35,619 bases of DNA from an uncultured Ruminococcus sp. (GCA_902798605.1 CADBXH010000018.1:1-35619), one strand, 5' to 3'. Shown: positions 1 through 7,893, counted from the first letter of the stretch. Notes: a model not told the origin generated them from the sequence alone. Made by a program: numbers and translations.

Positions 1-30
1 TGAATTTTGTGTATTATTCTTTCGCTTTTC

Positions 31-276
31 CTTAAGTTGACGACATTGCTTTTTAAGGGAAATGTCACGAAGTGACAAAAGGATTGCCGACGTGCTAAGG
101 TTGCCGTTTTCGCCAGAAAAAGCTGTCATTTTGCCTGCAAAATGACTGAGGGGGCGTCATTTCCGTTAACGCCCCGTTTTATAAAACAAAGCACTATCGG
201 AAGCGTAACCCCCTCCGTCACGCCGCTTAGGCGGCGCGCCACCTCCCCCGTAACAAGTGACGGGGGAGGCTTTAAA
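31..276. repeat. Compound palindromic intergenic element, long-arm variant
   Basis: The right half is the standard end of the window's main repeat family: CCCCCTCC, a CGCCGC-ttag-GCGGCG hairpin, then the outer hairpin CCTCCCCC..GGGGGAGG and terminal GGCTTTAAA. The left half has no outer G/C hairpin. It has an arm beginning CTTAAG, with a GTCAC-gaa-GTGAC hairpin and then a GTCATTTTGC-ct-GCAAAATGAC hairpin leading to GAGGGGGC. The same arm recurs in inverted orientation at 8145-8276. It lies downstream of spoIVA and separates it from whatever lies to the left. Confidence 0.8.
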
Positions 277-311
277 TAACTCTAAACTCTTAACTCATAA
301 CTCTTAACTAT
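277..311. repeat. Degenerate TAACTC/TAAACTCT tract at the spoIVA 3' end
   Basis: Six- to eight-base units (taactc, taaactct, taactcat) follow one another between the palindromic element and the spoIVA stop codon. Similar tracts abut the 3' ends of the genes ending at 23157, 28469 and 35436. Confidence 0.6.
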
Positions 312-1786
312 ATTATTATACAAATCAATCCGTTACAGCCGTCGTTGATTATCTTGCGTATGGTGTCGCCTATTTTTCTTCTGGCGTCATCGGGCATACG
401 GTATAGCTTGTTGCACAGCCCCTCGTTGACGAGCTCGTGCACCGACTTGCCGAAGATATTGCTCTCCCAGATCTTTTCGGGGTCCTCCTCGAACTCCTTG
501 AGCAGATACGACACAAGCTCCTCGGACTGCTGCTCCGAGCCGACTATCGGCGTGACCTCGGTCTGGGTCTCGATCTTCATCATATGGATAGACGGCGCGC
601 TCGCCTTTAGCTTGATACCGTACTTGCCGCTCTGCTTGATGATCTGCGGCGGGTCGAGCGTGAGCTGGTCTATTGTGGGCATAACGATGCCGTAGCCCGT
701 CTCCTCAACCTGCTCATACGCCTTGGCTATCTTGTCAAACTCCTGCTGCTTCGCGCTGAGCTCGCCGAGGGTTTTCATAAGGGCACATTCGTCGGTTATC
801 TCAAGCCCCGTCTGCTCCGAGAGCACCTTGTAAAACAAGCCGGGGTCTATGCCTACGCGCACGTTCGCGCTGCCGAAGCCCAAATCGAGCGATTCAAGGC
901 TCGCGCCGGTGATGTACTCGTTTTGCCCGAGCTGACCGATAGCGTCGTTTATGGAGCGTATCTTCTCTATCCCCTGCGCCGAGGTTTTTATCGTGTCAAA
1001 AATCGCGGATTTTACCGGGTGGTCGGGGTCGAGCGCAACTACCCACCGCGGGATATCGACCTTGATCTCCCTGACCGGGAACTCAAACAGGAGCTGCGCG
1101 AGTATCCGTTTTATCTCGTTTTCGCTGAGCTCCATACAGCTCACGGGCAGGACGGGGACCTGATACTCGGCTGACATACTCTCCGCAAGCTCAACAGCGC
1201 TGTTCGCGCTTGGGTCAACGGTGTTGAGCAGCACGATGAACGGCTTGTTTATAGCCTTCAGCTCATTTATTACCCTGCGCTCGCTGTCGAGGTAATCCTC
1301 GCGCGGTATCTCACTGAAGCTGCCGTCGGTGGTGATGACGAGCCCGATGGACGAATGGTCGGTGATGACCTTTTTTGTGCCGATCTCCGCCGCCTGTTCA
1401 AACGGCAGCTCATCGTCCGACCACGGGGTCTTGACCATCCGCGGAGCGTCCTCCTCGCTGTGGCCGAGCGCGCTGTCTACGATGTATCCCACGCAGTCGA
1501 TCATTCTTACCTTGAAGCTCGTGTTGTTCCCCAAGTCGACCTCGACCGATTCCTCGGGGATAAATTTGGGCTCGGTCGTCATTATCGTCTTGCCCGCCGA
1601 GGACTGCGGAAGCTCGTCAACGGTGCGGCGGTAAACGCTCTCGTCCGAGATATTTGGCAGCACGAGCGAGTCCATAAACCGCTTTATAAAGGTCGATTTT
1701 CCCGTGCGGACGGGACCCACAACGCCGATGTACACATCGCCGTCGGTGCGGCGGGAGATGTCCTGATAAACGTTTCTTTCTTCCAT
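308..1786 (-). CDS. spoIVA: Stage IV sporulation protein A (spore-coat morphogenetic ATPase)
   Basis: SpoIVA is the ATPase that polymerises on the outer forespore membrane and forms the basement layer of the spore coat. The protein is 492 aa, the same length as B. subtilis SpoIVA, and begins with the family's typical MEERNVYQDISRRTDGDVYI. A Walker A motif GPVRTGKST lies at residues 24-32, followed by the GTPase-like core and a long C-terminal coat-assembly region. The ATG at 1786 has a strong ribosome-binding site (AAGGAGG) 12 bases after the stop of the DUF3794/LysM gene, so the two are cotranscribed. In spore formers this gene is under mother-cell sigma-E control; a possible sigma-E-like promoter lies upstream of the partner gene. 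Identification is firm. Confidence 0.97.
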   Translation of the reverse strand: MEERNVYQDISRRTDGDVYIGVVGPVRTGKSTFIKRFMDSLVLPNISDESVYRRTVDELPQSSAGKTIMTTEPKFIPEESVEVDLGNNTSFKVRMIDCVGYIVDSALGHSEEDAPRMVKTPWSDDELPFEQAAEIGTKKVITDHSSIGLVITTDGSFSEIPREDYLDSERRVINELKAINKPFIVLLNTVDPSANSAVELAESMSAEYQVPVLPVSCMELSENEIKRILAQLLFEFPVREIKVDIPRWVVALDPDHPVKSAIFDTIKTSAQGIEKIRSINDAIGQLGQNEYITGASLESLDLGFGSANVRVGIDPGLFYKVLSEQTGLEITDECALMKTLGELSAKQQEFDKIAKAYEQVEETGYGIVMPTIDQLTLDPPQIIKQSGKYGIKLKASAPSIHMMKIETQTEVTPIVGSEQQSEELVSYLLKEFEEDPEKIWESNIFGKSVHELVNEGLCNKLYRMPDDARRKIGDTIRKIINDGCNGLICIII

Positions 1787-1798
1787 TGTACCGCCTCC

Positions 1799-3328
1799 TT
1801 AAGCCTTTGGTATCAGCAGCATTTGAGCGCTGTCGAGCGTTATGTCTGTCAGCGAATTTTCATCAAGGAGCGGCTTTAGCCCCGTGTTGTGAGCCTTTGC
1901 GATCTCCCATAGGTTCTCGCCTTGCGAAGCGTAGTAGAGAGTCAGCGCGCAGTTGTCGCCGGCTATGGGCTTATCCTCGAGCACTTCGACCCCCGACACC
2001 GCCTTGGTGACTTCGTTTTTGACCGCTCCGCCCGTGATTTTGAGCTCGCAGCGGATCTCGGCGGTGCTGTCGTCCGAAAGGCGGAAGCTTATCCCCGCGA
2101 CCTTTGCGCAGGGGAATATCATATCGTTGCAGCCCTTTGAATTTTCGGGCGTGTGAGTGTAGTCGTACGACCGCTCGATGAATATCGGGAAGTTATCGCC
2201 GTCAAGCGCGATAACGCAGATATTTATCTTTCCGCTGACGTTCACGCCGCCGTCGCCGGGCTTTAGGTCGAGCGTCACGCTGTCGGGGTAGATGTCGAGT
2301 ATTTTTGAGATCTTGCCGTCATCGAGCGAGGCGGTCAGCTTCTCGATATAACTTTCGGAGACCTCGTTTATCTCGCCTACGCTTTTTAAGTTTTCAAACT
2401 GCGGCACGGTGTTGAACTCGGTCGAATACGCGTCCGTGATTATCTCTTTATCGCCGATCTGATAACCCTCGGCTGTCAGGCATAGCTTGCAGTCAAAAGC
2501 CACAGCGGGCTTGTCGGACAGCATATCGTTTTTGAGGCGGATATCGCAGCTCAAAACGGAACAGTCGATGATGTTGCGCGTGTTCTCGTCTATCCCCTCG
2601 CAGTCAACGATGCGGCTGAACGGCAGGATATAATCGAGCTTGGCGGTCTCGCCGCTCTCAACGTCAGTTAAATAAAACAGCCTCAAATTAAGCTCGCCGC
2701 TTATCATCAGCTTGCCCGCGACCGCCTTGATGTCGGTGACGGACGGCGTTACCGATGAATACAAAACGCAGTCGATCCGCGGCTTATCGGAGACTGAGAT
2801 CTCCTCGCTGACGTTGAACTGCTCCTGGCAAAACGCCGTGAGGTCGGCGATGCTCTTGTCCTCGGTGAGCAGCTCAAGCGAGCCGTCCGCAGGCGTAAAG
2901 AGCGTTGTCTTTTGCGGAGAAAGCACCGTGACATAAAGCGAAAAAGCTCCGTGGATCACGAGCTTGCGCGGACTGAGCGCGCGGCAGTTTATGTATTCGG
3001 GTTTTGTTTTTGTGAGTACGGCGTGGTTTTCGGATATATCGCGGACAGAAAAGCTCTGCGAAAAATCAACGCTGTGCTCGCAACAGCGGATCGTTTTGTT
3101 GACGCTCTCGACATAGAGCACGTTGATCAGGCAGCAGCCGTCGACCCTGAGCTGGCCGCCCGAGACGGATTTGGACTGTATTTTGGGCACAAGCGAGCAT
3201 TTTAAGATCTTTTCGATATCCGGACAATAATCGGGCAGGGTGATATCCGCGTCGGCAAGCTGTTCGGCGACCGTGTCGAGCACCGTGACAGGCAGACGGA
3301 AGGATCGGCTATCCGAGTTAAGTTCCAT
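1799..3328 (-). CDS. DUF3794 (SPOCS) and LysM domain protein, spore-coat associated
   Basis: This 509-aa protein has repeated DUF3794/SPOCS-type beta domains through its first ~440 residues (an N-terminal segment with PDYCPDIEKIL, then repeats with VSGKINI and ITGGAVKNEV). It ends with one LysM domain at about 463-509 (GENLWEIAKAHNTGLKPLL ... LLIPKA). Proteins of this layout sit next to spoIVA across Clostridia and are thought to take part in coat or cortex-surface assembly, with a role comparable to SpoVID/SafA. The ATG at 3328 has a good RBS (AAGGAGAG). It is the first gene of a two-gene operon with spoIVA. The domain call is strong; the exact role is inferred from family and neighbour. Confidence 0.9.
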   Translation of the reverse strand: MELNSDSRSFRLPVTVLDTVAEQLADADITLPDYCPDIEKILKCSLVPKIQSKSVSGGQLRVDGCCLINVLYVESVNKTIRCCEHSVDFSQSFSVRDISENHAVLTKTKPEYINCRALSPRKLVIHGAFSLYVTVLSPQKTTLFTPADGSLELLTEDKSIADLTAFCQEQFNVSEEISVSDKPRIDCVLYSSVTPSVTDIKAVAGKLMISGELNLRLFYLTDVESGETAKLDYILPFSRIVDCEGIDENTRNIIDCSVLSCDIRLKNDMLSDKPAVAFDCKLCLTAEGYQIGDKEIITDAYSTEFNTVPQFENLKSVGEINEVSESYIEKLTASLDDGKISKILDIYPDSVTLDLKPGDGGVNVSGKINICVIALDGDNFPIFIERSYDYTHTPENSKGCNDMIFPCAKVAGISFRLSDDSTAEIRCELKITGGAVKNEVTKAVSGVEVLEDKPIAGDNCALTLYYASQGENLWEIAKAHNTGLKPLLDENSLTDITLDSAQMLLIPKA

Positions 3329-3356
3329 ATTTATCTCTCCTTTTCGGTTTATGTAA

Positions 3357-3387
3357 TAAGTATACGGCGCACGGAGAGAAAATATGA
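3357..3387 (-). promoter_or_regulatory. Possible sigma-E-like promoter for the spore-coat operon
   Basis: On the minus strand TCATATT (compare sigma-E -35 KMATATT) is followed about 16 bases later by TATACTTA (compare CATACANT). The -35 fits well and the -10 only partly. Position, just upstream of a mother-cell coat operon, supports it. Confidence 0.35.
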
Positions 3388-3440
3388 CATATTAGTGTTA
3401 AGAGTTGAGAGTTGAATTTATAGAATAGTTTGATAGAGAA

Positions 3441-3630
3441 TTTAAAGGCTCCCCCAACACTTGTTTTGGGGGAGCTGGCATTTTGCTTGCAAAATGACTG
3501 AGGGGGCGGAGCAGGTGTTTACACCACGTTTTCCATCACATTATCATACCTCGCGCTAATTCATACGCAGCCCCCTCCGCCGCCTTAGGGCGGCACCTCC
3601 CCCGTAACAAGTGACGGGGGAGGCTTTAAA
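3441..3630. repeat. Full copy of the modular palindromic intergenic element
   Basis: This is the clearest complete copy. It runs TTTAAAGGCTCCCCC..GGGGGAGC (outer hairpin), GCATTTTGC-tt-GCAAAATG (inner hairpin), GAGGGGGC, a ~70-base centre, GCCCCCTCC, GCCGCC-ttag-GGCGGC (inner hairpin), and CCTCCCCC..GGGGGAGGCTTTAAA (outer hairpin). The 190 bp lie between the dockerin-gene terminator and the spore-coat promoter. Confidence 0.9.
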
Positions 3631-3637
3631 CTTTGAA

Positions 3638-3670
3638 CAAAAAATAGCGGCAGCCGTGATGACTGCCGCT
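3638..3670 (-). terminator. Rho-independent terminator of the sigma/anti-sigma/dockerin operon
   Basis: On the minus strand AGCGGCAG and CTGCCGCT form a perfect 8-bp stem followed by ATTTTTTG. It lies 12 bases after the stop codon of the dockerin gene. A near copy sits downstream of the second dockerin gene at 6026-6058. Confidence 0.85.
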
Positions 3671-3681
3671 ACTGTTAATCG

Positions 3682-4350
3682 TTAATTATCAACCGCCGCC
3701 TTTTGGATAGCGGCGGCATCGAGGATATCGCACTTGTTATCTGAATTATAGTCGCCGAATTTTCTTTGCGTCGGGGTTAATTTCAGCTTATTTACGGCAT
3801 ATTTTTGGATAATACCCGCGTCAATGACGTCGACCGTATGATCGTTATTCAGGTCGCCGACATATTTAATATAGCTTTTATACCAATAGCCGTCAATGTT
3901 CCCGCGGTCTTTCAGGTTTTGATACAGCGCTTCGCTGTCAAACATACCGTTTTTATAAGCCTCGCGGAACTCGGTCATTTCACCATCGGCAAGAATAAAA
4001 TAGTAACCCGGTGTGTATTCCTCGGGGCAAAACAGCGCATACTTCCCGAAAAAGTAATACTCAACGACCTCCGGGCCGCCCATCGCGCCTTGGTAACTAC
4101 ACAAGAGCGTAAACCCGCTTCCGTCGGGGTTTTGAGCCGTGCACAAATAGAAAAATGTACGCCTGATCCCGCTCGTATCGTTAAACGCATAAACGGTCTC
4201 GCCGTTTTCCTCATAGATGTCAAAATCGGGCATATCGATCGACAGAGAAGTGTCTATCCTCGGTATCGCAGGTACGGCGGCGTTCGCCGAGGATATTCCC
4301 GCACCGATGAGTAAAAATGCCGATAACAAAATACAAATTAGCCTTTTCAT
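3682..4350 (-). CDS. Secreted protein with C-terminal dockerin type I domain
   Basis: The 222-aa protein has an N-terminal signal peptide (MKRLICILLSAFLLIGAGIS, cleavage probably after SANA). A central ~125-aa region has no family I recognise. The C-terminal dockerin pair (about residues 166-222) has two calcium-binding F-hand repeats, GDLNNDHTVDVIDAGIIQKY and GDYNSDNKCDILDAAAIQKA. Dockerins bind cohesins, so the product is probably exported and attached to a cohesin-bearing scaffold or surface protein. It follows the anti-sigma-like gene by 22 bp with a strong RBS (AAGGAGG), making it the third gene of the sigma-factor operon. It could be a ligand, effector or target of that signalling pair; no enzymatic motif is visible. 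Confidence 0.85.
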   Translation of the reverse strand: MKRLICILLSAFLLIGAGISSANAAVPAIPRIDTSLSIDMPDFDIYEENGETVYAFNDTSGIRRTFFYLCTAQNPDGSGFTLLCSYQGAMGGPEVVEYYFFGKYALFCPEEYTPGYYFILADGEMTEFREAYKNGMFDSEALYQNLKDRGNIDGYWYKSYIKYVGDLNNDHTVDVIDAGIIQKYAVNKLKLTPTQRKFGDYNSDNKCDILDAAAIQKAAVDN

Positions 4351-4372
4351 AACTGTTCGCCTCCTTAAAAAA

Positions 4373-5218
4373 TCATATCCAATAATCGCTTGAATCGCCG
4401 ATCACAACCGTGCCCCGCGCGATGACCGCGCCCTGTGAATTATAAAAAACTACCGTGTACGCCTTGCCGGCAGTCAGCTTCAAATACTTTATATACGTCA
4501 GGCGGGTCTCGTTATACTCTTCTTCCTCGTATTCGTACTTCATTGCTCTGCCCTTGCTGACCGTGCCGTTTTCGTCCTCGATCCTGCAATAAACACTGCC
4601 CTGAGCCGCCTCTGACTCAACATTCGCCATAAAACAGAAGCTCAAGCTCGCCTCGCCCTGATGCTGAGATGTCGGCTTAGGAGCGGGTTTTTGAGTTTCC
4701 TGCGCCTCAGTCCCGGGAGCGTCTGTCCGCGCTTCGGTTTTTGGGGGCTCGGACGGCTTTTGTATAACTTTATTTTCAGGCTTTGTGCTGTTCGGAGCAG
4801 ATGGATCATCGCTTTTGTTTTTCGGATCGGTGGTTTTCTGTTTTGGCTCAACGCTGTTTTCGGACGGCTCTGCCGCGGTCGTTGAAATTCGGGCTTCTCC
4901 GCCCGGTTTTACGGTCGGTGACGTAAACAGAGCGGTGCTGTCGGTAACAGAGGTTTGTTCAGCGATCAAATCCGCTTTTGAGGGGGAGCCGGGACTTGGT
5001 TCGGTCAAATCAACATTTTTGTTTATCCCGAATATCAGCGAAAAAATCACCGCCGCTCCTATGATAACGCACGCCGCCGCGCTTGCCGCAAAATAGTAAA
5101 ACCGCTTTGGGATAACGTATTTTCTTTTTTCTTTTGGAGAATTAAGTGCGTTTTCTATCCAGCTTTCAGGCACTTCGATGTTTTTAAGGCTGTCAAAACT
5201 AAACTTATCCACGCTCAA
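4373..5218 (-). CDS. Membrane anti-sigma-factor-like protein with extracellular Pro/Thr-rich linker
   Basis: The 281-aa protein has a short cytoplasmic part (about 1-40, with IEVPESWIENAL, a motif seen near the start of many clostridial sigma-linked membrane proteins). One transmembrane helix spans about 42-64. Residues ~70-190 form a Pro/Thr/Ser/Lys-rich linker, and the C-terminal ~90 aa are a predicted beta domain (residues ASLSFCFMANVESEA onward). The topology matches one-pass anti-sigma or sigma-regulator proteins with an outside sensor domain. Its TTG start (5218) overlaps the TGA stop of the sigma gene (TTGA); a GTG two codons later is an alternative start. The gene arrangement supports a role as the partner of the upstream sigma factor. 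No canonical zinc anti-sigma HxxxCxxC motif is present. Confidence 0.7.
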   Translation of the reverse strand: MSVDKFSFDSLKNIEVPESWIENALNSPKEKRKYVIPKRFYYFAASAAACVIIGAAVIFSLIFGINKNVDLTEPSPGSPSKADLIAEQTSVTDSTALFTSPTVKPGGEARISTTAAEPSENSVEPKQKTTDPKNKSDDPSAPNSTKPENKVIQKPSEPPKTEARTDAPGTEAQETQKPAPKPTSQHQGEASLSFCFMANVESEAAQGSVYCRIEDENGTVSKGRAMKYEYEEEEYNETRLTYIKYLKLTAGKAYTVVFYNSQGAVIARGTVVIGDSSDYWI

Positions 5219-5694
5219 TCACCTCCGTAAATATCCTTTAACTTTTCACGCCCGCGCCTTAACCGTCCCTTGACAGCGGCTTCGTTTATTCCGAGGATCT
5301 CGGCGATCTCAGATACCTTGTACTGCTCGCAGTAGTAGAGATAAAGCACATCGCGGTACTTTTGAGGGGTTTTTAAAAGCGCCCACGATATGTCGATACT
5401 GTCCTCGGGGAAATCCGCTTTGGCTTTGCGCGCGTCCTCGAACGGCGCGAACCATCTGCTTTTACGCAAAAGGTCGGTGCACTCGTTTATCGCGATCCGG
5501 ATCAGCCACGCCTTGAGGTGATCTTCATCGGCAAATATTTTTGAGCTTGTGTAGAGCTTTACAAACGTATTTTGAAAGCAGTCCTCAACATCCGCATAAT
5601 TCTTTAATCGCATTATACACACGCCCGTTACGGTTTTTGAAAACTTGCGGATCGCCTGCTCATACGTTAAGCCCGCAAACAATTTTTCCGACAT
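5215..5694 (-). CDS. ECF-type RNA polymerase sigma factor
   Basis: The 159-aa protein has sigma-70 region 2 (YADVEDCFQNTFVKLY ... LKAWLIRIAINECTDLLRKS) and region 4 (YRDVLYLYYCEQYKVSEIAE, then ILGINEAAVKGRLRRGREKL), with no regions 1 or 3, so it is an ECF/group-4 factor. I chose ATG 5694 because GAGGGGTGATAAA precedes it. The open frame runs upstream to 5829, but that extension translates a repeat element and has no RBS. A 12-bp palindrome AAAACGCGTTTT (5724-5735) lies 30 bases upstream and may be regulatory. It is the first gene of an operon with the anti-sigma-like and dockerin genes; autoregulation is likely by analogy. Confidence 0.9.
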   Translation of the reverse strand: MSEKLFAGLTYEQAIRKFSKTVTGVCIMRLKNYADVEDCFQNTFVKLYTSSKIFADEDHLKAWLIRIAINECTDLLRKSRWFAPFEDARKAKADFPEDSIDISWALLKTPQKYRDVLYLYYCEQYKVSEIAEILGINEAAVKGRLRRGREKLKDIYGGD

Positions 5695-5779
5695 TTTATC
5701 ACCCCTCACTAATAACACGTTTGAAAACGCGTTTTGGATACTTTTTTTAGTTGAAAATTTAAAATTTAAAGTTAAAAGT

Positions 5780-5893
5780 TGTAGGGGCGGACTAAAATGT
5801 CCGCCCGACAAAGCGACCTTTCCTATCAAACCGAGTTATAATTTGGAAACATACATTTCCTATCCGCGGGCGGACACACTGGTCCGCCCCTAC
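5780..5893. repeat. GTAGGGGC-type inverted repeat (second repeat family)
   Basis: Ends GTAGGGGCGGAC and GTCCGCCCCTAC are exact reverse complements. Each arm folds on itself (GGGCGGAC..GTCCGCCC). The ~60-base A/T-rich centre shows no ORF. Related copies are at 8305-8330, 11482-11508 and 17520-17597. This copy is fused directly to a half copy of the main repeat at 5894-6006. Confidence 0.8.
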
Positions 5894-6006
5894 GAATGTA
5901 ACGGAAAACGGGGTATGAACGGCAAGGACAACCCCTCCGGCAGAGCGACTAAAGCCGCTCTGCCACCTCCCCTAAAGCGCTTTCGCGCGTCAGGGGAGGC
6001 TTTAAA
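5894..6006. repeat. Half copy of the modular palindromic element
   Basis: It contains the element's centre (AACGGAAAACGGGGTATGAA), ACCCCTCC, a long inner hairpin GGCAGAGCG..CGCTCTGCC, an outer hairpin CCTCCCCT..AGGGGAGG and terminal GGCTTTAAA. The opposite half is missing and the second-family repeat occupies its place. Confidence 0.8.
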
Positions 6007-6025
6007 TGTTAAGGAAAACTTTGAA

Positions 6026-6058
6026 CAAAAAATAGCGGCAGCCGCGAGGACTGCCACT
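6026..6058 (-). terminator. Rho-independent terminator of the cohesin-like/dockerin gene
   Basis: On the minus strand AGTGGCAG pairs with CTGCCGCT (one G-T pair), followed by ATTTTTTG. Sequence and flank closely match the terminator at 3638-3670, so the two were copied from one source. Confidence 0.8.
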
Positions 6059-6092
6059 ACTGTAAATTCTTAATTGTTCACTTTTTATTTAA

Positions 6093-7808
6093 TCAGAACT
6101 CATCGATCATTTCTGCCGCGAACTTCTGAATAAGCGTCGCGTCTGCAACTGTGATGATACCGTCCTTGCTTGTATCGGCAGCGAGGAGAGCGTCGCCCTC
6201 GAGTTCGATCATCTCTGCCGCGTGCTTCTGAACAAGAGTAGCGTCCGCGACCGTGATAACGCCGTTGCCGTCAACGTCGCCGAGCATTACGTTATTGCCC
6301 GCGATCACGGTGTTCCTTGTAACGGTAACGCCCGATACGGTCTGTGCCGTGCCGTTGTCAACGGGATATTTATTGGTTCCGTTGCTCCTTACGCCGAGCA
6401 CCTTGACATCAAAGTTAGTCGTTGTTGTACCCGAACTGAGCACCTTGAAGGTAGCCTTTACAAAATCCTTCTCGGTCGAGAAATTCGCAAAGTTGAGCGT
6501 TGTAAAGTTGCCCTTTACAAGACCGGCTGACGGCTCGTCATAAGCAAAGCCGTCAACGTTGGGCATTGAAGCCGAAACAAATTTGAGCTTAGAGGTGTCG
6601 TAGCTGAGCTCCCACATAGAATTCATAAGAGGAGCGGTAGACTTGAGCTTGTAATCAACGGTGATGTACTGCTCGCCGTTAGAGTTTGTGAAGGTCTTGC
6701 TCGGGAAGTAGTTTGAGTTCGCTGTGATCGTGAGCGGATCGCCTACGGGAGTGGGATCGTCGCCGGGGATAGGATCAACAACAGATGTATTACCAATGCG
6801 AGCGAGAGGTGATGTGATAACATCCTCGTCCTCTTTTTCCTTTGAGGTACTCGCGTCGGCCGAATACGAGCCCTTTACGTTGTCGAGCATAGTGTCGTCA
6901 AACGGGATACAGTCAAGGCCTGACTCGCCGCGGGTAGCAACGAGCATTGCGCCGATACCGTTGTTCTTGATATAGTTAGCGTCGATGCCGAGGGTAGCAA
7001 GCGGGATCTGGATCTCATAGAATGAGTCGTAAGTGGTCTTGTGAGTTCTCTTTCCGCCGCTGTAGGTCTTGTAGTCTACCCAGTCGGAGTCGTCGCTGTA
7101 GACGTCGTTTGTGCTGTTTGAGCCGTTAAGGCCGTAGATGTGGCTGCAGATGTTTGTCTCTGCCATCTTGTAGGAAATACCGTTCTTAGAGAATTCCTTA
7201 CAGCCTGTTGTGTAGTTGGTGTTGCCCTGAGCGTCAACAGCGCTGAACATAGCCGGTACGCCGTTTCCGGGCTTGCCGCTCATATAAAGCAGACGGTCAA
7301 CGTGCTGGTCAAACTTAACGCCCATCTTCTGTCCCCAGATGGGGTTGCCGTCGGTGTTTTTGTTTGACATAGAAACGCTTGAAGGGTCAACGCTGAGCGC
7401 GAGGATAAGCGGAACGTCAAGCACGCGTCCGCCGTCAGAGAGAGGACCGTCGCCTTCTCTGTCAGCCCATGTGTCAGTGGTGTTTACCATCTGCCAGCCT
7501 ACATAGAGGTTTGAGCTGTCCCAAGCGGCAAACAGAGCGTATGTATCGAGCACGCAGTTTTCGTGGCCGCCCTTCCAGTGGTTGGCAACGTCCCAAGCAG
7601 CGCCCTGTGCAATAAGCATACTATCGTCCCAATCGGCAGCGCTTCCGTCGATCGTGATAGTCTTTTGTACGCCTGCCTTATTGTTGGGGTTGGTCGCGTA
7701 ATAAGAAGGCGCGAGTGTTCCTGTTGAAGCGAAAGCCGTTACCGAAAACAAGGAAACAAGCAGTGCGGCAACAAGAATAATACTTGTGATTTTTTTTGAC
7801 ATTCTCAT
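6093..7808 (-). CDS. Secreted CBM9-like / cohesin-like / dockerin multidomain protein
   Basis: This 571-aa exported protein has a signal peptide at 1-27 (ending VTAFA). Residues ~45-320 form a CBM9/DOMON-like carbohydrate-binding region (ITIDGSAADWDDSML, LYVGWQMVNTTDTW, YEIQIPLATLGI). A ~30-aa Pro/Asp-rich linker with DPIPGDDPTPVGDP follows. Residues ~357-495 are a cohesin-like or related beta-sandwich (WELSYDTSKLKFVSASMP, VKATFKVLSSG). The C-terminal dockerin (~508-571) has two near-identical calcium repeats, GDVDGNGVITVADATLVQKH and DTSKDGIITVADATLIQKFA. Such proteins act in carbohydrate-binding surface complexes. If the beta-sandwich binds dockerins, this protein could be both docked and a dock. 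AGGAGG precedes ATG 7808. It is monocistronic, with its own promoter and terminator. Confidence 0.8.
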   Translation of the reverse strand: MRMSKKITSIILVAALLVSLFSVTAFASTGTLAPSYYATNPNNKAGVQKTITIDGSAADWDDSMLIAQGAAWDVANHWKGGHENCVLDTYALFAAWDSSNLYVGWQMVNTTDTWADREGDGPLSDGGRVLDVPLILALSVDPSSVSMSNKNTDGNPIWGQKMGVKFDQHVDRLLYMSGKPGNGVPAMFSAVDAQGNTNYTTGCKEFSKNGISYKMAETNICSHIYGLNGSNSTNDVYSDDSDWVDYKTYSGGKRTHKTTYDSFYEIQIPLATLGIDANYIKNNGIGAMLVATRGESGLDCIPFDDTMLDNVKGSYSADASTSKEKEDEDVITSPLARIGNTSVVDPIPGDDPTPVGDPLTITANSNYFPSKTFTNSNGEQYITVDYKLKSTAPLMNSMWELSYDTSKLKFVSASMPNVDGFAYDEPSAGLVKGNFTTLNFANFSTEKDFVKATFKVLSSGTTTTNFDVKVLGVRSNGTNKYPVDNGTAQTVSGVTVTRNTVIAGNNVMLGDVDGNGVITVADATLVQKHAAEMIELEGDALLAADTSKDGIITVADATLIQKFAAEMIDEF

Positions 7809-7864
7809 CGTTAATCAGTCCTCCTAATTCTTATGACGGATGTTATCCGCATATTTCCAACCTT

Positions 7865-7893
7865 ATTATATCTGGCTTTATTTGAAAACTCAA
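7865..7893 (-). promoter_or_regulatory. Sigma-A-type promoter of the cohesin-like/dockerin gene
   Basis: Minus strand TTGAGT (7893-7888), a 17-base spacer and TATAAT (7870-7865). It lies about 57 bases upstream of ATG 7808. Confidence 0.7.

Noticed and set aside
923..1879. Plus-strand ORFs within the spoIVA region
   Set aside because: They are shadow frames of a confidently identified gene on the other strand.
5695..5829. N-terminal extension of the sigma factor (45 extra residues)
   Set aside because: It translates a GTAGGGGC repeat and an A/T-rich leader, lacks an RBS, and the internal ATG 5694 has a good RBS and the normal ECF start.
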